From: Bradyrhizobium sp. 149
GTDB lineage: Bacteria > Pseudomonadota > Alphaproteobacteria > Rhizobiales > Xanthobacteraceae
Direction of reading: 5' to 3'
DNA: 64,000 bases
Assembly: GCF_023073915.1 (NCBI RefSeq)
Contig: NZ_JADPKK010000022.1
Coordinates: 1,488,001 to 1,552,000, forward strand
Shown here: positions 54,192 through 63,932 of the stretch, one piece after another
Layout: each line of letters starts with the position of its first letter
Numbering within the stretch: position 1 is the first letter of the stretch
Program-made: the position numbers and the translations under genes
Notes under the pieces: model-generated
The model's database searches: none
What the model saw: only the letters and a program-made list of their open reading frames with translations
Told to the model about the DNA's origin: nothing

Positions 54192-57095
54192 ATGTCAGGG
54201 ACTCTGGTCGGTGAATTGATCCTCTGGCTGATCATTGCCATCGTGGTGATCGTGGTCGGCGTCTACATCGTGAACTGGCTCTATCACCGCTCGTCCAAGG
54301 AGACCTCGTTCGTTCGGACCGGCCTGCTCGGCGAGCGCGTTGTGATTAATGGCGGCGCCTTCGTGCTGCCGTTCATCCACGACTACACGCCGGTCAACAT
54401 GAACGTGCAGCCGATGGGCATCGTGCGCTCCCGGCAGGACGCCGTGATCACCCGTGACCGCATGCGCGTCGACATCGAGGCCGATTTCTATGTCCGAGTC
54501 CAGGCGACCCGCGAAGCTGTGTCTATTGCGGCCGCCACGCTCGGCCGCCGCACAATGGAGCCCGAGCAGCTCCACGCCCTCCTCGCCGGCAAATTCATCT
54601 CAGCCATTCGTTCCGTTGCCTCGGAGATGACCCTCGAGCAGATGCACGAGCAGCGCGGTGAGTACGTCGCGCGCCTCAAGGCGAACGCTGCAGAGGCCCT
54701 CGCCCAGAACGGACTCGAGCTGGAATCAGTCGCGATCACCGATCTCGACCAGACGGACCTCGAATTCTTCAACCCCTCGAACCGCTTCGACGCCGAAGGT
54801 CTGACCCGCCTGATGGAGGACATCGAGGCCAAGCGCAAGCTGCGCAACGACATCGAGCAGGATTCGATGATCAAGATCCGGTCCCGCAACCTGGAGGCCG
54901 AGCGGCAGGCCCTTGAGATCGAGCGCGAAAGCGAGACGGCGCGCCTCGAACAGGAGCGTGACATCGAGATGCGCCGTGCCCTGCAACGCACCGAGGTCGC
55001 GCGCGAACGGGCCCTGCGCGAGACCGAAGCCGAGCAGGCGCAGATTTCTGCCCGTGAAACCATCGAAAAGGCGCGAATCGCCAACGACCAGGCGATCGCC
55101 GAAGCCCGCATCGCCTCGGAGCGTGAGACCCGCCAGCGGGAGATCGAGCGCACCCGCACCATCGAGGAAAAGGAACTGCTCGCACGGGAGGAGATCGAGA
55201 AGACCCGGATCGCCAACCAGCGCTCGATCGATACCAGCCGCATCGCCTCCGAGCGCGAGGTGCGCCAGCGCGAAATCGAGCGGATGCGGACCATCGAGGA
55301 AGCCGAAATCGCCGCGCGCGAGACCATCGAGAAAGCGCGTATCCAGCAGGACCGCGTGGTGACCGACGCCCGTATCGCCAATGAAGAGGAGACCCGGCGT
55401 CGCGAGATCGAGCGGACCCGCGCTGTGGATGAAGCCGAGATCGCCGCCCGCGAGGCGACCGAAAAAGCCCGCATTGCCCAGACCATGATTGTCAATGTCG
55501 AGCGCATCGCATCCGATGAGCGCACCCGTGCGCTCGAGATCCAGCAGGTGCGCAACATCCAGGAAGCCGAGATCGAGGCGCAGCGCGCGGTCGAGGCGGC
55601 GCGCATCGCCCGCGAGCACAGGCTCGCCGCCGAGCGCATCGCGGCAGAGCAGAGTACCCGGCAGTTGGAGATCGAGCGCAACCAGACGCTTGAAGTCGCA
55701 GAAGTCACGGCGCGCGAAGCAACGGAAGCTGCCCGCATCACCCAGGAAGAACGCGTTCGCTCCCTGGAAATCGCCCGCAACCGCGCCCTCGAGGAAGCCG
55801 ACATTGCCTCACGCGAAGCCATCGAGGCCGCCCGGATCGCGCAGGAGAAGTCCGTTGCAGCCGAGCGTATCCAGGCCGAGCGTGACACGCGCGCGCTCGA
55901 GATCGAGCGCACAGGCGTGCTCGAGGCCGCCGAGTTGAAGCGCCGCGACGCCATCGAGCGCCAGCGCATCGGCGTCGATCTCGCGCTCGAAGCCGAGCGG
56001 ATCTCGTCCTCCAAGAAGCGCGAGGTGCTCAATATCGAGCACAAGAAGGCGATCGAGATCGCGGATGAGGACCGCGTCATTGCGCTCTCGACCAAGAGGT
56101 CCGAGCGCATCGACGCCGACCGCCAGGTCAGGCAGGCCGAGATCGTCGCGCGCAAGGAGGTTGAGACCACGGACGTCTCGCGCGAGCAAGCGCTGGAGGC
56201 GGCGCGGATCGAACGCCGCCGTTCGATCGAACAACTCGAAGTCGCCCGCGTCCAGTCGCTCCAGGAAGCCGAAATTGCCGCGCGCGAAGAGGTCGAGCGC
56301 TCCCGCATTGCCTCCGATCGCGGCCTGGACGAGGCGCGCATCGGACGCGAACGCGAACTGCGCAAGCTTGAAATCAATCGCGAGAAGGAGGTCGAGACCG
56401 TTCTGATGGAGAAGGCGATTGCCATTCACCTGAAGTCGTTGGAGGAATCCGCGGCCAAAGCCTCGGCCGAGGAAGCACGGGTGCATGCCACCGAAGCCAC
56501 CGAGCGCGTCATCACCGCGCGCGAGAGCGAGATCGCGAAGCGCCGGAAGACCGTGGAGATCCTGATCGCCGAGAAGCAGGCCGAGGAAACGCGAATTGCC
56601 GCGGAAGCCGAGCGGGTCCGCGCCGCGGTCGAAGCCGAGGCGCAGCGCATGCTCAACGAGGCCGAGAACGTGCTGACCGACCAGGCGCGCTACTCGCTGT
56701 TCCGCAGAAAACTGCTCGACCGCATCGAGGGCATCGTCCGCGAGAGCGTCAAGCCGATGGAGAAGATCGAAGGCATCCGCATCCTTCAGGTCGATGGCCT
56801 CAACGGCAACGGCCATGGCGGCAATGGCGGCCGCAGCGCCACCGACGAGGTGATCGATTCGGCGCTGCGCTACCGCGTCCAGGCGCCGCTGATCGACTCG
56901 CTGCTGGCAGACATCGGCGTCGAAGGCGGCAGCCTCGCCAAGATGCCGGGCCTGATCCGGGAAGCTCGCGACATGCAGGGCATCAAGGAGTCCGCGCGCA
57001 GAGGCGGCGGTGCCGGCGAGAAGCAGGCCGCTGCGCCCTCGCCTGCGGCCGACGGCGAGCCGCCCGCCGAGCGCAGCCCCCGGAAGAAGGGCTGA
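54192..57095 (+). CDS. Giant flotillin-like SPFH protein with a 44-residue-period coiled coil
   Basis: A 967-residue membrane-linked protein. It has an N-terminal membrane helix (about 8-30), an SPFH/Band-7 domain (about 35-220), a very long Arg/Glu-rich coiled coil (about 225-800), and a C-terminal flotillin-like tail with an NGNGHGGNGG linker. In the coil a unit beginning REIER or LEIER recurs about every 44 residues, which is four 11-residue hendecads, expected to give a nearly straight rod. Usual flotillins have about 500 residues. It should form a membrane scaffold. GGGAGGG precedes the ATG. Confidence 0.88.
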   Translation: MSGTLVGELILWLIIAIVVIVVGVYIVNWLYHRSSKETSFVRTGLLGERVVINGGAFVLPFIHDYTPVNMNVQPMGIVRSRQDAVITRDRMRVDIEADFYVRVQATREAVSIAAATLGRRTMEPEQLHALLAGKFISAIRSVASEMTLEQMHEQRGEYVARLKANAAEALAQNGLELESVAITDLDQTDLEFFNPSNRFDAEGLTRLMEDIEAKRKLRNDIEQDSMIKIRSRNLEAERQALEIERESETARLEQERDIEMRRALQRTEVARERALRETEAEQAQISARETIEKARIANDQAIAEARIASERETRQREIERTRTIEEKELLAREEIEKTRIANQRSIDTSRIASEREVRQREIERMRTIEEAEIAARETIEKARIQQDRVVTDARIANEEETRRREIERTRAVDEAEIAAREATEKARIAQTMIVNVERIASDERTRALEIQQVRNIQEAEIEAQRAVEAARIAREHRLAAERIAAEQSTRQLEIERNQTLEVAEVTAREATEAARITQEERVRSLEIARNRALEEADIASREAIEAARIAQEKSVAAERIQAERDTRALEIERTGVLEAAELKRRDAIERQRIGVDLALEAERISSSKKREVLNIEHKKAIEIADEDRVIALSTKRSERIDADRQVRQAEIVARKEVETTDVSREQALEAARIERRRSIEQLEVARVQSLQEAEIAAREEVERSRIASDRGLDEARIGRERELRKLEINREKEVETVLMEKAIAIHLKSLEESAAKASAEEARVHATEATERVITARESEIAKRRKTVEILIAEKQAEETRIAAEAERVRAAVEAEAQRMLNEAENVLTDQARYSLFRRKLLDRIEGIVRESVKPMEKIEGIRILQVDGLNGNGHGGNGGRSATDEVIDSALRYRVQAPLIDSLLADIGVEGGSLAKMPGLIREARDMQGIKESARRGGGAGEKQAAAPSPAADGEPPAERSPRKKG

Positions 57096-57104
57096 GGTCG
57101 CATC

Positions 57105-57542
57105 ATGGCCCGCGTCTACGTCTCAACCGTCGTCAACGCGCGCAACGACCGCGTCTGGGCGCGGGTGCGCGACTTCAACGGACTGCCGAACTGGCATCCT
57201 GCGATTGCGGAGAGCCGCATCGAGGGCGGCGAGCCCTCTGACAAGATCGGCTGCGTCAGGGATTTTCGCCTGCGCAACGGCGATCGCATCCGGGAAAAGC
57301 TGCTCGGCCTGTCCGATTACGACATGTTCTGCACCTACGCGATCCTCGAATCCCCGATGGGGGTCGAGAACTACGTCGCGACGCTACGGCTGACGCCGGT
57401 CACGGACGGCGACCAGACCTTCATGGAATGGACCGCCGAGTTCGACTGCGCCCCCGAACAGGAGGCGCAGCTGATCGGTAATATCGGCGGCGGCGTGTTC
57501 CAGGGCGGCTTCGACGCCCTCAAGCGCCAGTTCGGAGGGTGA
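57105..57542 (+). CDS. SRPBCC-family protein (CoxG/polyketide-cyclase-like), copy 1
   Basis: A 145-residue START-fold protein: VSTVVNARNDRVWARVRDFN, then LPNWHP, DKIGCVRDFRL and MEWTAEFDC. The family binds hydrophobic ligands. In cox-type clusters a SRPBCC protein helps the molybdenum enzyme or membrane docking. It is followed by a close paralogue that overlaps its stop by four bases. Confidence 0.88.
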   Translation: MARVYVSTVVNARNDRVWARVRDFNGLPNWHPAIAESRIEGGEPSDKIGCVRDFRLRNGDRIREKLLGLSDYDMFCTYAILESPMGVENYVATLRLTPVTDGDQTFMEWTAEFDCAPEQEAQLIGNIGGGVFQGGFDALKRQFGG

Positions 57543-57997
57543 GCGCCGTGCCGCATGTCGTCAAGAGCACGATCCTGGATGCGCCGACCGGCTCCGTGTG
57601 GACCGTGCTGCGCGATTTCAACGGGCACGATCGCTGGCATCCGGCGGTTGCGGCCTCCACGATCGAGCGTGCGCAGGCCTCGGACAAGATCGGCTGTGTC
57701 AGGCGCTTCAAGCTGCAGGACGGCTCGGAGCTGCGCGAGCAGTTGCTGACGCTGTCAGATCTGGAGCAGACCTTCAGCTATTGCCTGCTCGATACGCCGG
57801 TCCCGATGTTCAACTACGTGGCCCACGTCCGCCTGCTGCCCGTGACGGACGGCGACCGCACCTTCTGGCAGTGGGAATCCCGCTTCTCGACGCGGCCGGA
57901 GGACAAGGACCGCATCACCCACATGGTCGCGGAAGACATTTACCAAGCGGGATTCGAAGCGATCCGCCGACACCTCAAGGAGGCTGTGTCAACATGA
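57539..57997 (+). CDS. SRPBCC-family protein, copy 2
   Basis: A 152-residue paralogue of the preceding protein: SVWTVLRDFNGHDRWHP, DKIGCVRRFKL and FWQWESRFST. The GTG start at 57539 overlaps the previous stop (GTGA), and its own stop overlaps the next gene start by four bases. The two may form a heterodimer. Confidence 0.88.
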   Translation: MSAVPHVVKSTILDAPTGSVWTVLRDFNGHDRWHPAVAASTIERAQASDKIGCVRRFKLQDGSELREQLLTLSDLEQTFSYCLLDTPVPMFNYVAHVRLLPVTDGDRTFWQWESRFSTRPEDKDRITHMVAEDIYQAGFEAIRRHLKEAVST

Positions 57998-58812
57998 CTG
58001 TGACGGTGAAGACCTTCACGAGTTCGAGCGAGGCCGCCGCCGCGCTGTCGTCCGATCGCAACGCGCGCTATCTCGGCGGCGGCACCCTCGTGATGCGCGC
58101 ACTGAACGAAGGCGACATCTCGCTCTCCACCGTCGTGCGCGCCAATGACCAAGCCTTGATGCGCATCGATCCATCCGGCCCGCGGATCACGCTGGGTGCT
58201 GGCGTAACTTTCGCCCGGATCCTGGGCGAGCGCGACCTCTCTTTCCTGCACGCTCCTGCCCGCTCGATTGGTGGCCCGGCGGTCCGCAACATGGGTACGG
58301 TGGGTGGCAATCTGTTCGCGCCCAATCCCTATGGCGATTTCACCGTCGCCCTGCTTGCACTCGATGCCACGGTGGCCCTGCAAGGCGGCTTTGGGTCGCG
58401 CGACATTCCAATTGAGGAGTTCTTGCAGTCGCGCGACAGGCAGGCGGGCACGCTCGTGTTGTCGGTGTCGTGCACGCGACCGACAAGCGCAGAGGCTTTC
58501 CGCTACCGAAAGATCGCACGGATCAAGCCCAAAGGCGGCTCGGTCATCACGCTCGCCGCACATCTGCCGATCAGTGGCGGACGGATCGCCGGAGCGCGAA
58601 TTGCATTGGGATCGATGGCGCCGACGCAAATTCGTGCGCGGGCGGCCGAACGCGCTCTGGAAGGCCGCGCGCTCGATGCCGCGACCGTCGCGGCCGCAGC
58701 CTCTGCAGCCGCGGAAGGAACATCGCCGTCCGACAGCGCCCTCGGCAGCGCCTGGTACCGCCGCGAGATTGTCGGCGTGCATCTGCGTCGTCTTCTCTTG
58801 GGTCAGGAATAG
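57994..58812 (+). CDS. Molybdenum hydroxylase FAD subunit (CoxM/XdhB-like)
   Basis: A 272-residue FAD-binding subunit of the xanthine dehydrogenase family. The FAD motifs are YLGGGTLVMRAL and GGPAVRNMGTVGGNLF (the AxxxIRNxGTxGGN type), and the C-terminal CODH-flavoprotein domain follows. It accepts electrons from the 2Fe-2S subunit encoded next. AAGGAGG at 57978-57984 fixes ATG 57994; the longer open frame is rejected. Confidence 0.92.
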   Translation: MTVTVKTFTSSSEAAAALSSDRNARYLGGGTLVMRALNEGDISLSTVVRANDQALMRIDPSGPRITLGAGVTFARILGERDLSFLHAPARSIGGPAVRNMGTVGGNLFAPNPYGDFTVALLALDATVALQGGFGSRDIPIEEFLQSRDRQAGTLVLSVSCTRPTSAEAFRYRKIARIKPKGGSVITLAAHLPISGGRIAGARIALGSMAPTQIRARAAERALEGRALDAATVAAAASAAAEGTSPSDSALGSAWYRREIVGVHLRRLLLGQE

Positions 58813-58817
58813 ATCGT

Positions 58818-59294
58818 ATGGCCAAGACTGCCCTGCAATTTCGTCACAACGGCAGCGATGTCGCCATTTTCGTTGATGGCGGCACCAACCTCCTCGTCGC
58901 GCTTCGCGAATTGATCGGTGACATGACGCCGAAATTCGGTTGCGGACAGGGGGGCTGCGGCACGTGCAGCGTCCTGATCGACGGCGAGCTCCATCTTTCC
59001 TGTCTGACGCTTGCCGAAACCGTCGCCGGCCGCTCCGTCGAGACGCTGGATAGCCTGAAGCAGGGACCCAATCTCCATCCGCTGCAACGCGCCTTCGCAG
59101 ACAATTTTGCCGCCCAGTGCGGCTATTGCACGCCGGGTATGCTGATGGCGGCCAAGGCACTGCTCGACCGCAATCCCTCCCCGAGCCGCGCCGAAGTCGT
59201 CGAGGCGATCTCCGGCAACATCTGCCGCTGCACCGGCTACGAGCCGATCATCAACGCCATCCTCGCCGCTTCCGGCGGCCGGGCGAGCGCCTGA
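58818..59294 (+). CDS. Molybdenum hydroxylase 2Fe-2S subunit (CoxS-like)
   Basis: A 158-residue iron-sulfur subunit with all eight cysteines: C42, C47, C50 and C62 for the plant-type cluster; C101, C104, C136 and C138 for the second cluster (CGYC and CRC). Electrons run from the molybdenum centre through it to the FAD subunit. It lies between the FAD and molybdenum subunit genes with gaps under 12 bases. Confidence 0.95.
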   Translation: MAKTALQFRHNGSDVAIFVDGGTNLLVALRELIGDMTPKFGCGQGGCGTCSVLIDGELHLSCLTLAETVAGRSVETLDSLKQGPNLHPLQRAFADNFAAQCGYCTPGMLMAAKALLDRNPSPSRAEVVEAISGNICRCTGYEPIINAILAASGGRASA

Positions 59295-59305
59295 AGGACC
59301 AGACC

Positions 59306-60901
59306 ATGCTGGAACTGCGCAAGGACATTTTCGCGGACGAGCGCGACGACAATCTCAAGGAGATCGGCAAGGGCACGCAGCGCCAGGACATGCTCGGCCA
59401 TGTCACCGGGACATCGAGCTATTTCAACGACCACAAGCTCCAGGGCATGCTGCACCTGAAAGTCGTCCGCTCGACCCATTCGCATGCAAGGATCCGGCGG
59501 ATCGACACCGCGGACGCCGATCGGTCAGCCGGCGTCCGCCGGATCATTCGCGGCTCCGACGTGCCCCGCAATCTTAACACGCTCTTGAGCCTAATCAATT
59601 TCGGCAAGGACGACGAACCGTCGCTGGCCGTCGACAAGGTTCGGTACAAGGGTGAACCGATCCTGGCCATCGTCGCCGACAGCGAGCGCGAGGCCTTCGA
59701 GGCGATCGCGAAGGTGCGGATCGACTACGAGCCGTTGCCGACGGTGTTCGACGTCGAGGACGCGCTCAAGCCAGGCGCGCCCGTCGTCAACGAAACCTAC
59801 CCGAAGAATGCCTTCATTTATCACGATGTCTACGACCACCAAAAGCTTCGCTTCGGCGACGCCGATGCCGCACTCGCGACCGCCGATCATGTGCTTGAAC
59901 AGCGCTACCAGATGTCGCCTATCGAGCACGCGCCGACCGAAACCAACGGATCAATCGCGGCGCCCGACACCAACGGGCGTTATGTCGTCTACACGTCGAC
60001 GCAGGCGCTGTTCTTCTCGGTTGACACCTGCGCCAAGATCCTCGACGTCCCCTCCAACACCTTCCATTTCATTGGCGGCACTGTCGGCGGCGGCTTTGGC
60101 GGCAAGGTGGATACGCTGACCGAACCTTTATGCATCCTGGGTGCGATGCTGACGGGACGTCCCGTGCGCTATGTGTTCGGACGCGAAGAAGAGATGCAAT
60201 ACGGCCCGCCGCGCGGCGCCGAACGCATCTACATCAAGGATGGCGTGATGCGCGACGGCCGTGTCGTCGCGCGAAAGATCCGCGCATATTTCGACAGCGG
60301 CGCATATACGCGGCTCTCGAGCTATGCCGCGGTGAAATGCGCAGCCCACCTGCCGGGGCCCTATACCATCCCGAACGTCTATGGCGACGTCTACTGCGTC
60401 TTCACCAACCGCACGCCGGCAACCGCGATGCGCGGCTTCGGCGTCACCGCAATGGATTTTGCGATCGAGTGCCAGATGGACAAGCTCGCGAACCTCGTCG
60501 GCATGGATCCGATGGAGTTCCGCATCCTCAATGCCTATCGCGACGGCGACATGAAGGCGCATCGGCGCGAGGCCAAGAACACGGCACTGATCGAGTGCGT
60601 CCAGGTCGCCGCCGAGAAAGCCAAATGGCCGATCCGTGACGAGTTCAAGCGCGCCTCCTCCCGCAAGGACGGTGGCGGCAGCCGCGCCGCCATCCCGCGG
60701 ACGCCGGCCGACACCCACGCACGGACAATTGCGCCGGCGCAGCAGCGCACGACCTATGATCGGCTGCCGGCGGCCGCATTGCACGAACCACCGCGCGAGC
60801 CGCCGCCACCCGCACCGCCCCCGCCGCCGTCACCGCGACCGGCGTCTCCCTCGCATGGGGCGGGCCGATTCTCATCCGTGTTCGGCACCAGGAGACGTTG
60901 A
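59306..60901 (+). CDS. Molybdenum hydroxylase large subunit, N-terminal part
   Basis: A 531-residue first half of an XdhB/CoxL-type large subunit. The a/b hammerhead is followed by molybdopterin-binding GGTVGGGFGGKVD and ATAMRGFGVTAMDFAIE. The CO dehydrogenase form I loop AYRCSFR is absent, so this is not a CO dehydrogenase. After about residue 440 the protein ends in a Pro-rich tail (PPPAPPPPPSPRP) and FSSVFGTRRR. The second half is a separate gene one base away, so the mature subunit must assemble from two chains. Confidence 0.88.
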   Translation: MLELRKDIFADERDDNLKEIGKGTQRQDMLGHVTGTSSYFNDHKLQGMLHLKVVRSTHSHARIRRIDTADADRSAGVRRIIRGSDVPRNLNTLLSLINFGKDDEPSLAVDKVRYKGEPILAIVADSEREAFEAIAKVRIDYEPLPTVFDVEDALKPGAPVVNETYPKNAFIYHDVYDHQKLRFGDADAALATADHVLEQRYQMSPIEHAPTETNGSIAAPDTNGRYVVYTSTQALFFSVDTCAKILDVPSNTFHFIGGTVGGGFGGKVDTLTEPLCILGAMLTGRPVRYVFGREEEMQYGPPRGAERIYIKDGVMRDGRVVARKIRAYFDSGAYTRLSSYAAVKCAAHLPGPYTIPNVYGDVYCVFTNRTPATAMRGFGVTAMDFAIECQMDKLANLVGMDPMEFRILNAYRDGDMKAHRREAKNTALIECVQVAAEKAKWPIRDEFKRASSRKDGGGSRAAIPRTPADTHARTIAPAQQRTTYDRLPAAALHEPPREPPPPAPPPPPSPRPASPSHGAGRFSSVFGTRRR

Positions 60902-60902
60902 G

Positions 60903-61925
60903 ATGACCCGACACCGCGGACGCGGCATCGCATCGATCAATTATCCCATCGGCATGAACCTCGGGGGCGATCCCAGCCAGGCCCTGGTCCATTCCAATCC
61001 AAGCGGCAAGTTTACCGTGGCGCTATCCTCGATTGATCTCGGCCAGGGCATGAAGTCGGTGACGCGGCAGATCTGCGCAGAGACGCTCGGCGTGCCCGTC
61101 GAGGACGTCTATGTCGACACCGCCGATTCCGACACCGGCCCGCATTGCATGGGCTCGTTTGCCTCGCGCGGCACCCATCGCGTCGGCAATGCCGTGATGG
61201 CGGCGGCGCGCGAAGCGCGCGGCGTGATGATGGAGGCCGCCGCTGAGGAGCTCGAGGTCAACGCCGCCGATCTGGAAACCGACGGACGTGGCAACATCCA
61301 CGTCAAGGGCGCACCGCATCGCTCGATCTCCACCAAGGAGGTCGCTATCGCCGCGCAGTTCAAACAGGGCAAGACCATCTCGGGCCGCGGTATCTTCCTG
61401 GTGCCTCTGTCCAATGTCGATCCGGAAACTGGCGAGATGTCGCCGGCGACCTGTTACGCCCATGCCTGTCTTGTCGCCGAGGTCGAGGTCGACGACGAAA
61501 CCGGTGAGGTCACGATGATCCGCATGGACTCCGCCTATGAGCTCGGCCGTGCGCTCAATCCCCGCCTGGTCGAGCAACAGCTCGTCGGCGGCGCCTGGAT
61601 GGGCGTTAGCCACGCGCTCTACGAAACGCCCGAACCCTATTATCCCGACCCTATCCACGGCCCTCGCGACTTCGTCGAATATGTCATGCCTGGCCCCGGT
61701 GACATCTGCCCGCACGACATCGCCGTGTTGGAACGCCCCGCTCCCGATGGCCCCTTCGGCGCCAAGGGCCCCGGCGAAATGTGCGCGAATCCGGTATTGC
61801 CGGCTGTTGCGAACGCGATCTTCAACGCCGTCGGCGTCCGCATCGACGACCTGCCGATTACGCCGGAGAAGGTGCTGCGCGCGATCAAGGCCGAGGGCGG
61901 CGCGCGCCCTCAGGCGCGGCGCTGA
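60903..61925 (+). CDS. Molybdenum hydroxylase large subunit, C-terminal part
   Basis: A 340-residue second half: RGRGIASINYPIGMNLGGD, SSIDLGQGMKSVTRQICAE, DTGPHCMGSFASRGTHRVG and the catalytic glutamate in GAKGPGEMCANPVLP. These are the molybdopterin-contacting segments normally found after the linker of a one-chain large subunit. ATG 60903 follows the previous TGA by one base. Nothing suggests a frameshift, since the two frames have clean ends. Confidence 0.88.
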   Translation: MTRHRGRGIASINYPIGMNLGGDPSQALVHSNPSGKFTVALSSIDLGQGMKSVTRQICAETLGVPVEDVYVDTADSDTGPHCMGSFASRGTHRVGNAVMAAAREARGVMMEAAAEELEVNAADLETDGRGNIHVKGAPHRSISTKEVAIAAQFKQGKTISGRGIFLVPLSNVDPETGEMSPATCYAHACLVAEVEVDDETGEVTMIRMDSAYELGRALNPRLVEQQLVGGAWMGVSHALYETPEPYYPDPIHGPRDFVEYVMPGPGDICPHDIAVLERPAPDGPFGAKGPGEMCANPVLPAVANAIFNAVGVRIDDLPITPEKVLRAIKAEGGARPQARR

Positions 61926-61932
61926 GGTCTCG

Positions 61933-62814
61933 ATGGCCGTCCGCAGCACCATCGTCGGCATTGACAGCCCCGAGGCACTGGAGAAGGCGCTTCGGGCGGC
62001 GTATTACCTCGCCGACGAGGGGCTAGCAACCGCGGCCTATCTCGGGCTGGCACTCGGCAAGCCATTGCTGCTCGAAGGTGCGCCGGGCGTCGGCAAGACC
62101 GAGGCCGCCAAAGCCCTCGCCGCTGTACTCGGCCGCCGCCTGATCCGCTTGCAATGCTACGAAGGCATCGACGCGTCCGCCGCGCTATACGAATGGAATT
62201 ATCCGCGCCAGATGCTCGCAATCCGCCAAGCCGGCGATGAGAGCATCGATATCTACGGCGAGGCGTTTCTGATCGAACGACCGATGTTGGCGACGCTCCG
62301 CGCGCCCGACTCGACTGTGCTGCTGATCGATGAAATCGATCGCGCCGACCAGGAGTTCGAAGCGTTCCTGCTCGAATTTCTATCCGACTTCCAGATCTCG
62401 ATCCCGGAGCGCGGCACCGTGCGTGCCTCGGAGCGCCCGGTCGTCGTACTAACTTCAAACCGCACGCGGGATCTTCATGAAGCCTTGCGGAGGCGGTGCG
62501 TCTATCACTGGATAGACTATCCCTCCGCCGAGCGCGAAGCACGCATCGTGATGATGCGAGCCTCCAGCGTCGCCGAGGGGACCGCGCGGGCCGTGGTCGC
62601 GGCCGTCGAAAAGCTGCGACGCGAGCCGCTCAGCAAGGCGCCCGGAATTGCCGAGGCCGTCGACTGGGCTGAGGCCGCCACGCTACTGCACAAGGGCGGG
62701 GCGCGCTGGCCCGATGCCTTCAAGCGCTCGATCGGCGTTGCGCTGAAAGACGAGGAGGATCTGCACTTCATTTCGCCGCGCCTCGACGCCCTGCTGGCGG
62801 AGGCCTCTGCATGA
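61933..62814 (+). CDS. MoxR-type AAA+ ATPase (CoxD-like)
   Basis: A 293-residue ATPase: Walker A EGAPGVGKTE at about residue 50, Walker B VLLIDEIDRAD, sensor 1 VVLTSNRTRDLHEALRRRC. In cox and similar clusters CoxD helps mature the molybdenum site. It overlaps the VWA gene by four bases, its normal partner. Confidence 0.92.
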   Translation: MAVRSTIVGIDSPEALEKALRAAYYLADEGLATAAYLGLALGKPLLLEGAPGVGKTEAAKALAAVLGRRLIRLQCYEGIDASAALYEWNYPRQMLAIRQAGDESIDIYGEAFLIERPMLATLRAPDSTVLLIDEIDRADQEFEAFLLEFLSDFQISIPERGTVRASERPVVVLTSNRTRDLHEALRRRCVYHWIDYPSAEREARIVMMRASSVAEGTARAVVAAVEKLRREPLSKAPGIAEAVDWAEAATLLHKGGARWPDAFKRSIGVALKDEEDLHFISPRLDALLAEASA

Positions 62815-63932
62815 GCACCGAACCCGAACTGCCGCGCGGTGCCCGTGTCTTCATCTCCTTCGTGGGGCTGCTGCGAACGAACAGGTTTGCCGTCGCACCG
62901 GAACAGACGACCTCGTTCCTGGCTGCGATCCAGTTGCTCGGTCCACGCAGCCTGGAAGACATTCGGCAGGCAGCCCTCGCAACATTGGCGCCTCCGCCGG
63001 AGCGTCGTGCAACGTTCGACCGGCTGTTCGATCTGCACTTTCGCGGAACCGAGGCCATCGAGCGCGTCGATGACGGGGAGGATGACGAGACTGTTCGGCT
63101 GCAAGAGGAGGCCCGCGGAAACGACGAGCCGCTGTTGTCGGACGAGGCCAACGAGTCCGGTCTCGCAGCTGCGCGCGCGGAAGCCCTGGTCGAGCGCCGC
63201 TTTGCGCAGCTCTCGACCGCCGGTGCGCTGCGCCTACTGTCCCGCGAGGCGCCCGGGCGCCTGCCAAAGCGGCGCGGCCATCGCCGTATGCGGGCGCGCC
63301 GCGGGCCCTACGCCGATTTGCGCCGCACCCTGCGCGACTCGGTTCGCAGCGACGGCGAAATCCTACGGTTAGGACGTTTGAAGCGGCGGCAGCGCCCACG
63401 CAAGGTGCTGCTCCTGATTGACGTCTCCGGCTCGATGAAGAGCCGCACCGAAGAGAATATGAAGCTCGCGCACACGCTGGTGCAAGCAGCGCCCAATGTC
63501 GAGGTCTTCACCTTCGGCACGCGGCTGACCCGCATCACCCGCCCGTTGCGCCTCAAGCGCCGCGAGCAGGCGCTCAACGCCGCGGCCTATCTGGTCAGCG
63601 ACTGGGACGGCGGCACCCGAATCGGCGATGCGCTTCAGGCCTTTCTCGCCGTGCCCCGCTTCGGCGGATACGCGCGGGGCGCCGCCGTGATCATCGTTTC
63701 CGATGGCCTGGAGCGGGGCGAACCGGATGCGTTGCGCGATGCGGTGGCGAAACTATCGCGCCGCGCATGGCGCGTGAGCTGGCTGACGCCGCTTGCGGCT
63801 GGCCGTGGCTTTCGCCCGCAGACCGAAGCGCTGGTCGCGATCGAACGCTTCGTCGACGACATCGTCGACGGTGGATCGAACGCGTCCATCGTCGCGCATG
63901 TGCTGGCGCTGGGACAAAGGAGAGTTGCGTGA
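62811..63932 (+). CDS. VWA-domain protein (CoxE-like)
   Basis: A 373-residue protein with an N-terminal helical part, a basic middle (KRRGHRRMRARRG) and a C-terminal VWA domain with a MIDAS site DVSGSMKS, then SDWDGGTRIGDAL and VSDGLERGEPD. It works with the MoxR ATPase as a chaperone pair for the molybdenum enzyme. Confidence 0.92.
   Translation: MSTEPELPRGARVFISFVGLLRTNRFAVAPEQTTSFLAAIQLLGPRSLEDIRQAALATLAPPPERRATFDRLFDLHFRGTEAIERVDDGEDDETVRLQEEARGNDEPLLSDEANESGLAAARAEALVERRFAQLSTAGALRLLSREAPGRLPKRRGHRRMRARRGPYADLRRTLRDSVRSDGEILRLGRLKRRQRPRKVLLLIDVSGSMKSRTEENMKLAHTLVQAAPNVEVFTFGTRLTRITRPLRLKRREQALNAAAYLVSDWDGGTRIGDALQAFLAVPRFGGYARGAAVIIVSDGLERGEPDALRDAVAKLSRRAWRVSWLTPLAAGRGFRPQTEALVAIERFVDDIVDGGSNASIVAHVLALGQRRVA

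Noticed and set aside
54488..56425. A 645-codon open frame on the - strand opposite the flotillin gene
   Set aside because: It is Ser/Arg-rich text created by the antisense of the Glu/Arg repeats. It has no family character, and the + strand frame is clearly coding.
59306..61925. CO dehydrogenase (coxL)
   Set aside because: The AYRCSFR active-site loop of form I enzymes is absent and the subunit is split. Only the gene order is cox-like.
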